Below are positions 58,449 to 64,000 of a stretch of 64,000 nucleotides of DNA, one piece after another. Under the pieces are notes generated by a model. The model saw only the letters and a list, made by a program, of their open reading frames with translations, was not told the DNA's origin and ran no database searches. Numbering within the stretch: position 1 is the stretch's first letter; each line of letters starts with the position of its first letter. Source of the DNA: CAIMUX01 sp964473865 (GTDB lineage Bacteria > Eisenbacteria > RBG-16-71-46 > CAIMUX01); NCBI GenBank assembly GCA_964473865.1, contig CAYYQN010000005.1:62001-126000 (forward strand). Direction: 5' to 3'. Both the position numbers and the translations under genes were made by a program.

Positions 58449-59093
58449 TCACCTCCCCGCCGGGCACGGCAGGTAGCCGTCCGTCCCGAACCCGAAGATC
58501 CCGTAGTCGACGATGGTGTCGGTCACCGCGGGCGAGGAATCGTCGAAGAAGAGCCCTCCGGAGAGCGGATGGGGCGTCGCGCGAAACTGGTTGGTGGAAC
58601 CGTAGTACTGATAACCCAGGAAGTAGTAGACCTCGGTGAGCTGCGTCGTGGCTGGCGTCCTCCAACTCACCCGGGTGCCGGTGCCGGAGGCGGGCCAGCC
58701 CAAGTCCGCTTCCTCGATCCCGTCCGCGCAGCTTCCAAACCACCAGAAGTCGCACCCGGCGTCCGAGTCGTCATAGTCGAGGCCGAAGGTGACGCCGCCG
58801 AGGCGGGGAGTGCTGCCGTTCGGGAAGGCAGCGATGGCGTAGAAGTAGAGGCAGGCTTCGTCGGAGCGGGTGTCCGCGTTCTCGCACTGCGTCAGATTCG
58901 AGAGCCCGCAGTACTGGATCGGATCGCACGTGGGGTTGATGCCGGCTCGGGTGTGGAGGACCAGAACGCCGCCGGAGTTGGGGCCGGATCTCGCTTCGTC
59001 GGGAAGCAGGAGAGACGATCCCAGCACCGGTAGCAGCACCAGGGTCAACACCGTCGGCAGCGAGGAGAAGTGGCAGCGAAGAGACGAATTCAC
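58449..59093 (-). CDS. Secreted Cys-containing hypothetical protein
   Basis: 214 residues from the GTG at 59093, preceded by AAAGGAGCGCGAC. Signal peptide (SLPTVLTLVLLPVLGSSLLLPDEARS). Mature region: GGVLVLHTRAGINPTCDPIQYCGLSNLTQCENAD, then GSTPRLGGVTFGLDYDDSDAGCDFWWFGSCADG and a WRTPATTQLTEVYYFLGYQYYGS Ig-like strand set. Shares YCG-x-L-x-NLT with the 37295 protein. Its stop lies four bases before the propeller gene start, so the two are one operon, driven by a good promoter upstream. Function unknown. Confidence 0.75.
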   Translation of the reverse strand: MNSSLRCHFSSLPTVLTLVLLPVLGSSLLLPDEARSGPNSGGVLVLHTRAGINPTCDPIQYCGLSNLTQCENADTRSDEACLYFYAIAAFPNGSTPRLGGVTFGLDYDDSDAGCDFWWFGSCADGIEEADLGWPASGTGTRVSWRTPATTQLTEVYYFLGYQYYGSTNQFRATPHPLSGGLFFDDSSPAVTDTIVDYGIFGFGTDGYLPCPAGR

Positions 59094-59178
59094 GTCGCGC
59101 TCCTTTCGAACGGCCGGAAGCGGCGCCGGGCCTGCTTCCGTCCAATCCAAGCACGGGATCCACACGTCTGCCGCTAGG

Positions 59179-59207
59179 ATGATACCATGGCACCGTCCTC
59201 GCATCAA
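59179..59207 (-). promoter_or_regulatory. Sigma-70-type promoter for the 59093-56012 operon
   Basis: On the minus strand TTGATG (59207-59202), 17-base spacer, TATCAT (59184-59179). Predicted start near 59172, about 80 bases before the GTG. The strongest promoter-like sequence I see in the window. Confidence 0.55.
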
Positions 59208-59302
59208 AAAGCGAAGAGAACCAGGGGCCGACACGCCTCTTCTCGGCGTGACCCGGAAGTGCGGATGTTCTGCCGGAGTTGCCAAGGTGACGAGAGGACA
59301 GA

Positions 59303-59446
59303 CGAAACGGGAGGCGAGACGAGGCGTGAGAGAAGATCCGAAATGAGAGGCGAGACGAGGAGTGGGAGGGGAGACGAAACGAGAGACGAGACGAGGCGGG
59401 AGAGAGATGACGAGACACTGGAGGAGCGACGAGACGCGAAAGGAGG
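59303..59446. repeat. 36-base purine-rich minisatellite, three copies plus one degenerate
   Basis: Copies at 59303-59338, 59339-59374 and 59375-59410 share the core CGAAAYGRGAGRCGAGACGA; a decayed fourth is 59411-59446. The unit is 12 codons; the plus strand stays open through it and would give an Arg/Glu/Asp-rich 12-residue repeat fused in frame to DUF2164. Confidence 0.8.
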
Positions 59447-59450
59447 CGGC

Positions 59451-59720
59451 ATGGTCATGGATCGACCTGGGTTACCCATGCGGATCAAGCTGACCGACGA
59501 GCGGCGGGCGCTGGCGCTCGTGTCGATCAGACGATTCTTCGCGGAGCAGTATGACGAGGAGCTAAGCGACTTTCGTGCCGAAACGCTCCTGGACTTCTTC
59601 GTGAGGCTCCTCGGGCCCCCCGTCTACAACCAGGCGATCCGCGACGCCCTCGGGTTCATGCAGGACAAGATGACGGACCTGGAGGGCGAATTCTTCGAGC
59701 CGGAACAGCCCGGAGGTTGA
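59451..59720 (+). CDS. DUF2164 family protein
   Basis: 89 residues from ATG 59451, which follows AAAGGAGGCGGC; the conserved domain needs no more than this. DUF2164 landmarks: RIKLTDERRALALVSIRRFFAEQYDEELSDFRAETLLDFFVRLLGPPVYNQAIRDALGFMQDKMTDLEGEFFEP. Small acidic helical protein, cytoplasmic, function unknown. The frame is open upstream through the minisatellite, so a longer form with an Arg/Glu-rich repeat extension (for example from ATG 59343) cannot be excluded. Confidence 0.86.
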   Translation: MVMDRPGLPMRIKLTDERRALALVSIRRFFAEQYDEELSDFRAETLLDFFVRLLGPPVYNQAIRDALGFMQDKMTDLEGEFFEPEQPGG

Positions 59721-59816
59721 TAGCCCAACCGAACCTTCTGCAACCCCTCCGCGTCCGGCTTCGTAGGCAGTTCTTGCCGGCCGTCCCGCGGCCGCCGCGT
59801 ATGGAGGGGGTAGCCC

Positions 59817-60911
59817 ATGAAGCGCTGGATCATTCTTGCCACGATCGTGCTTGTCGCAGCCTCGGTCCTCTATGTCGGCCGCCGCAACAAGGCCCGGGCG
59901 GCCAACCTGCCGAAGACCGTGACCGTCGTCAAGGGCAACGTCGCCCAGGAGGCGCTGGCCCTGGGCAGCATCGTCCCGGAGCAGGAAGTCTCGGTAAAAT
60001 CAAAGCTTGCGGGGATCGTCGACATGGTGCACGTCGCGGTGGGCGACTTCGTGCACGCCGGGGACCCGCTCATCGAGATCCGTCCCGACCCCACTCCGCT
60101 GGAACGCGCGGAGGCGGAACGCAGCCTGCAGATCGCCCGCGTCACCGAGGACGGAGCGAAGAAAGACCTGGAACGGGCGGAAGGGATCGCCAGCCAGGGG
60201 CTTGCCTCCGACAAGGAACTCGAGCAGGCAAGGCAGGCGTACGATCGCGCGCGTCTCAGCGCCCAGCTTGCGTCGGAGCGCCTCCAACTCCTGAAGAACG
60301 GAAGGGCCCGCATCGAGGGGCAGGAAGTCAGCACCCGCATCGTCGCCCCCACCACCGGCACGATTCTCACCCTCGAGGTCAACCCCGGGGATCCGGTGGT
60401 ACCGCTCACCTCCTACCAGGAGGGAACGGTGCTGATGACCATGGCCGACATGGGCAAACTGGTCTTCAAGGGCACGGTGGACGAGGTCGACGTGGGCAAG
60501 CTCAACCCGGGCCAGCCGGTCCGATTCACCGTGGGAGCCATTCCCGACAAGGAGGTCACCGGCCTGCTTCGCCGGATTTCGCCGAAGGCTCGCAAGCAGG
60601 AATCAGCCACGATTTTCGACGTGGAGGCCGATCTGGCTTCCGTGAAGGACGGTCCGGTGCTTCGCGCGGGATACTCGACTACCGCTCGCATCGCCATTGC
60701 GCGGGCCGAAAGCGTGCTGGTGGTCCCCGAACGGTGTGTGAAGTACGAGGGAACCGACGCCACGGTCCGCCTCTCCGGCAAGGACGGCAAGCCCGAGGAC
60801 CGAAAGATCACCACCGGTCTTTCGGACGGCCTGACCGTCGAAGTCAAGAACGGCCTGGAGGCCGGAGACAAGGTCCTCGAACCCGCCGCAAGCAAGCCGG
60901 GCACGAAGTAG
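59817..60911 (+). CDS. MacA/HlyD-type periplasmic adaptor (membrane fusion protein)
   Basis: 364 residues; ATG 59817, GGAGGGGGTAGCCC upstream. One N-terminal membrane helix (WIILATIVLVAASVLYVGR), then barrel-sandwich/lipoyl halves (VSVKSKLAGIVDMVHVAVGDFVHAGDPLIEI and RIVAPTTGTILTLEVNPGDPVV) flanking a long helical hairpin (LERAEAERSLQIARVTEDGAKKDLERAEG...RARLSAQLASERLQLL). Beta-barrel and membrane-proximal domains follow. Couples an inner-membrane ABC transporter to an outer-membrane exit channel. First gene of a four-gene export operon. Confidence 0.91.
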   Translation: MKRWIILATIVLVAASVLYVGRRNKARAANLPKTVTVVKGNVAQEALALGSIVPEQEVSVKSKLAGIVDMVHVAVGDFVHAGDPLIEIRPDPTPLERAEAERSLQIARVTEDGAKKDLERAEGIASQGLASDKELEQARQAYDRARLSAQLASERLQLLKNGRARIEGQEVSTRIVAPTTGTILTLEVNPGDPVVPLTSYQEGTVLMTMADMGKLVFKGTVDEVDVGKLNPGQPVRFTVGAIPDKEVTGLLRRISPKARKQESATIFDVEADLASVKDGPVLRAGYSTTARIAIARAESVLVVPERCVKYEGTDATVRLSGKDGKPEDRKITTGLSDGLTVEVKNGLEAGDKVLEPAASKPGTK

Positions 60912-60968
60912 ACGCCGCCGGACGCTGGAGGGCTCGGCAGCCAGCCAGTCCGGGCTAGGACCACGAGC

Positions 60969-62198
60969 ATGCAACTCCGCATCGTCCTCCTCCAACTCGG
61001 GCGCGATCTGAAGGCCCACCGCCTCCGCAGCGGGCTCACGCTGTTCGGCCTGGCCTGGGGAACGTTCTGCGTAGTGGTCATGCTCGCCTTCGGCAAAGGG
61101 CTGCAGGTGGAGATGTACCGGCAGCAGGACTCCCTGGGCGGGAACATGCTCCTGCTCTGGGGGTCGCGGACCTCCGTCCCGTTCGAAGGACTCCCGCGCG
61201 GCCGTTACATCCAGCTCGAGGACACCGATGCCGACGCCATCGTTCGGGAGGTGCCGCGCATCAGCGCCATCAGCCCCGAGTACGGCGCCGGCGCCAGCGC
61301 CAAGGGACCCAAGGGCGAATCCGGAGTCCAGATCTCCGGCATCCGCCCCGCCTATGGGCGCATGCGCCGGGTGGAGCCCGAAGCCGGCGGCCGATTCATC
61401 AACGACCGGGACGAGGCCGAGCGCCGCCGGGTTTGCGTGATCGGCCATCTGGTGAAGCAGGAGACCTTCGGCGACACGCCCGCGGTGGGCCAGACCATCC
61501 TGGTGAACGGCATCCCATTCACCGTCATCGGGACACTGGCCAAGAAGCAACAGGACAGCAACTACAACGGCCCGGACGACTCGCACATCTTTGTCCCCTC
61601 GGCCACCGCGGTCGCATCGCTCGGGATGCGAGATCCCGACAACCTCGTCATCGAATTGACGGACCGCACCAAGGGCAAGGAGGTCATCCCCCAGATCCGG
61701 GGCGTGCTGGCCCGCCGGCACCGGTTCGATCCTGCCGACGAGGAAGCGATCAGTATCTGGGACGTCGGCGAGATGCTGGTCATGTTCCAGACGATCTTCC
61801 TTGGGTTTCGGACCTTCCTGGCGATCCTGGGCTCGTTCACGCTCGCGGTGGCCGCCATCGGCGTGGCCAACACCATGAGCATGGTGGTGGAGGACCGCAC
61901 CCCGCACATCGGTATCTCCATGGCTCTGGGAGCTCGTCGCCGCTGGGTCCTGGGCCAGATCCTGCTGGAGACCGTCTGCTTCACCGCCGCAGGCGGCGTC
62001 GCGGGCGTGGCCTTTGCCGCCCTGGTGGTCTGGGGCGCGTCGTTCCTCCCTTGGAAGCAGTATGTCGGGGTCCCCCAGATCTCGGCCTCCACGGCGATCC
62101 TCACCGCCGCGATGCTCGGCATCTGCGGCATCCTTTCCGGCCTCGGTCCGGCACGGCGCGCGGCGGCAATGAACCCCGCCGAAGCGCTTCGAACCTGA
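60969..62198 (+). CDS. MacB-like ABC transporter permease, first copy
   Basis: 409 residues; ATG 60969 with a weak TAGGACC ribosome site. One N-terminal membrane helix (SGLTLFGLAWGTFCVVVMLAFGKG), a periplasmic MacB_PCD domain of about 220 residues, then three C-terminal helices (FLAILGSFTLAVAAIGVANTMSM; LLETVCFTAAGGVAGVAFAALVVWGASF; TAAMLGICGILSGLGPARRAA) ending in the canonical MNPAEALRT. Permease without a fused ATPase; the ATPase is encoded separately at 63453. Paralog of the next gene. Confidence 0.9.
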   Translation: MQLRIVLLQLGRDLKAHRLRSGLTLFGLAWGTFCVVVMLAFGKGLQVEMYRQQDSLGGNMLLLWGSRTSVPFEGLPRGRYIQLEDTDADAIVREVPRISAISPEYGAGASAKGPKGESGVQISGIRPAYGRMRRVEPEAGGRFINDRDEAERRRVCVIGHLVKQETFGDTPAVGQTILVNGIPFTVIGTLAKKQQDSNYNGPDDSHIFVPSATAVASLGMRDPDNLVIELTDRTKGKEVIPQIRGVLARRHRFDPADEEAISIWDVGEMLVMFQTIFLGFRTFLAILGSFTLAVAAIGVANTMSMVVEDRTPHIGISMALGARRRWVLGQILLETVCFTAAGGVAGVAFAALVVWGASFLPWKQYVGVPQISASTAILTAAMLGICGILSGLGPARRAAAMNPAEALRT

Positions 62199-62205
62199 GG
62201 TAGCC

Positions 62206-63459
62206 ATGACTTCCTGGCGCCAGGGCCTTTTCCTGATGTGGCAGTTCCTCGGCCGCGGCAAGAGCCGCCCCACGGCGGTGGTGCTGGCGGTCGCCTGGGG
62301 CACGCTCTCCATGATGATCCTGCTGGCCTTCGGCGAGGGGCTGAAACAGGCGTTCGCGGAGGGACGCGGAGCCCTCACCGAAGCCAACCTGGTGGTCCTC
62401 TGGCCGGGCACGACCACCAAGCCGTGGCAGGGGATGAAGCCGGGGCGCTTCATCCGCTTCTGGGACGAGGACCTCCAGGCGCTAAAGCGCAGCATCCCCG
62501 AGATCGACGAGGTGGCGGGAGAGAGAAGTTCCTGGTCCACCAGCCTGGCCTGGGGCCGCAACGCGATCAGCGCCCGCGTCAACGGCGTGTTCCCCTGCTA
62601 CGAGGGGATTCGCTCCCACCTTGCCCAGCCGGGCGGGCGGTTCCTCAACGACGAAGACATGCGCATGCGGCGCCGCGTGATCTTCCTCGGACCAGAGCTG
62701 AAGACGCGGCTCTTCGGCGACCGGGAAGCCGTGGGCCAGACGATCCTGGTGCGGGGCGTGCCGTTCCAGGTCATCGGCATCATGATCGAGAAACGCCAGA
62801 TGGGGATGTACGGCGGGCCGGACGTCGCCAAGGCCACGATCCCGATCACCACCTTCGCCGCAATGTTTGGCGACAACCCCTACCAGAACCTTCTCTACAC
62901 CGTGACGCCACCGGCGCGGCCGGCCGACATCGAAACCCGCGTGCGGGAAGTCCTGGCGGCCCGCCAGCATTTCGACCCCACCGACGAGGGCTGTGTCCAC
63001 GTGTGGGACACCGTGAAGATGCGGGAAGTCACCGACAAGATCGTCATCGGCCTGCAGATCTTCCTGGGCCTCGTCGGCGGCATGACGCTCCTCGTCGCCG
63101 GGGTCGGCCTGGCCAACATGCTCTTCGTTCTCGTCCACCGGCGGACCCGCGAGATCGGCATGCAGATGGCCATCGGCGCGAAGTCGATGGTCGTCACCGC
63201 CCGCACGGTCGGCGAGTCGTTGATCCTGGCCGGGATCGGAGGGTATGTCGGTATCGCCCTGGCCTGGCTCCTCGTGGAAGGGGTGCAGCGCCTGCCGATC
63301 CAGAATGAAGCGATGCAATTCCTCGGCAAGCCCAGTCTCTCCGTCCCACTCGGTGTGGTTACCGTGCTCGTCCTGGTGGGTATCGGCTGTCTGGCCGGCG
63401 CTCTGCCCGCCCGGCGCGCATCCCGGCTCAATCCGGTGGAGGCCCTGCGTCATGAGTGA
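62206..63459 (+). CDS. MacB-like ABC transporter permease, second copy
   Basis: 417 residues, ATG 62206 seven bases after the first permease stop, with TGAGGTAGCC. Same topology: N-terminal helix (AVVLAVAWGTLSMMILLAFGEG), PCD domain, then three helices ending LNPVEALRHE. Shares blocks such as GRFLNDEDMRMRRRVIFLG and EAVGQTILVRGVPFQVIGI with the first permease. The two probably form a heterodimer. The stop overlaps the ATPase start by seven bases. Confidence 0.9.
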   Translation: MTSWRQGLFLMWQFLGRGKSRPTAVVLAVAWGTLSMMILLAFGEGLKQAFAEGRGALTEANLVVLWPGTTTKPWQGMKPGRFIRFWDEDLQALKRSIPEIDEVAGERSSWSTSLAWGRNAISARVNGVFPCYEGIRSHLAQPGGRFLNDEDMRMRRRVIFLGPELKTRLFGDREAVGQTILVRGVPFQVIGIMIEKRQMGMYGGPDVAKATIPITTFAAMFGDNPYQNLLYTVTPPARPADIETRVREVLAARQHFDPTDEGCVHVWDTVKMREVTDKIVIGLQIFLGLVGGMTLLVAGVGLANMLFVLVHRRTREIGMQMAIGAKSMVVTARTVGESLILAGIGGYVGIALAWLLVEGVQRLPIQNEAMQFLGKPSLSVPLGVVTVLVLVGIGCLAGALPARRASRLNPVEALRHE

Positions 63460-64000
63460 GCACCCGATCATCCTGATGGAACGCGTCACGCGCGTATACA
63501 GATCCGGCACCGTGGAAACGCTTGCCCTGCGCGAGGTGAGCCTCGGCCTCGCCGCCGGCGAGATGGCCGCCATCATCGGCCCTTCCGGTTCCGGGAAGTC
63601 GACGCTCATGAACCTGATGGGCTGCCTCGACGTCCCAACCTCGGGGCGCTACGAGTTCGACGGCCGGGAGGTGGGGAGGCTCACGTCCGAGGAGATGGCC
63701 GAGCTGCGCAATCGATCCATCGGGTTCGTCTTCCAGTCGTTCCACCTGCTCCCCCATGCCACTGCGCGCGAGAACGTCGAGATGCCGCTCCTCTTCGGCG
63801 GGATGTCGGGCCCCGCGCGGCGCGATCGGGCCATGGAAATGCTGGAACGGGTCGGCCTGGGATCGCGCGCCGCCCACTTGCCGACACAGCTCTCCGGCGG
63901 GGAGATGCAGCGCGTAGCCGTGGCCCGCGCCCTGGCGAACCGGCCGCGGGTGATTCTCGCCGACGAGCCGACCGGCAACCTCGACAGCCGCAGCGGGCGC
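63453..64000 (+). CDS. MacB-like ABC transporter ATPase, partial at window end
   Basis: 182 codons visible; the gene runs off the window. ATG 63453 overlaps the permease stop. Walker A GPSGSGKST, Q-loop FVFQSFHLLP, signature LSGGEMQRVAVARAL and Walker B VILADEPTGNLDS are all present, in the LolD/MacB class. Powers the two permeases for export of an unknown molecule (toxin, lipoprotein or peptide in known systems). Confidence 0.93.

Larger units (their letters stand above)
59094..59450. other. Divergent intergenic region with promoter and minisatellite
   Basis: 357 bases holding the minus-strand promoter (59179-59207) and the 36-base tandem repeat (59303-59446) that abuts the DUF2164 ribosome site. 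Confidence 0.6.

Noticed and set aside
59303..59446. CRISPR array
   Set aside because: The 36-base units are contiguous with no spacers between them and are imperfect; no cas genes are present.

Overview
The window is roughly two-thirds GC and densely coded, with about 46 protein genes on both strands and no rRNA, tRNA, CRISPR array or insertion sequence that I can see. At least seven large predicted exported proteins end in the same FlgD-like C-terminal module (Pro-Asn-Pro, then a V-(Y/F)-D-x-x-G-R-x-V-R strand, then W-D-G-R-D, ending near R). Together with lipoproteins, an outer-membrane-type beta-barrel and an RND-type adaptor, this points to an uncultivated double-membraned high-GC bacterium of the Eisenbacteria/Krumholzibacteriota/Latescibacteria kind. 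That assignment is inference; no marker gene is present to confirm it.

Layout, left to right. (1) 1-3326: the 3' part of a YhaN-type membrane-anchored coiled-coil ATPase, translationally coupled to a patatin lipoprotein. (2) 3390-12280: an FG-GAP propeller protein, a gingipain-type C25 peptidase, an M29 aminopeptidase and another FlgD-tailed protein. (3) 12397-14541: a DUF438/hemerythrin/PAS protein and a DUF1858/DUF2249 protein, preceded by a perfect TTGACC-CA-GGTCAA palindrome of the CRP/FNR type. (4) 14870-17896: a thiolase-like protein without its nucleophilic cysteine, a DUF35 zinc-ribbon/OB protein and an acyl-CoA dehydrogenase. (5) 18095-21057: a small hypothetical protein, a GAF histidine kinase and a secreted hypothetical protein.

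(6) 21156-26647 (minus strand): a compact NAD-linked bidirectional [NiFe] hydrogenase operon, hoxF-hoxU-hoxY-hoxH-maturation protease-single-domain response regulator. The last three genes are joined by ATGA overlaps. (7) 27325-31308: DUF2330, a predicted envelope protein, DUF4846 and a dienelactone-hydrolase-like protein. (8) 31447-38236: a 1619-residue FTP/gluzincin metallopeptidase with a FlgD tail, plus two secreted hypotheticals. (9) 38529-43867: an SDR coupled to a methyltransferase, a secreted endonuclease/exonuclease/phosphatase-family protein, a pentapeptide-repeat protein and a repeat lipoprotein.

(10) 44293-49702: a two-component pair (membrane histidine kinase and NtrC-type sigma-54 activator), then a secreted helical protein and a predicted outer-membrane beta-barrel. 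(11) 50000-59093: an LVIVD-repeat protein, a TPR/TonB-C protein, a DUF3604 lipoprotein, a DUF3788 gene apparently starting at CTG, a 14-repeat propeller protein and a Cys-containing secreted protein. (12) 59303-64000: a 36-bp minisatellite abutting a DUF2164 gene, then a MacAB-like export operon (adaptor, two permeases, ATPase) that runs off the window.

Common themes are heavy investment in surface and secreted proteins, a redox/anaerobic component (Hox hydrogenase, DUF438/hemerythrin), and Ala/Pro-rich linkers inserted into several otherwise conserved proteins.
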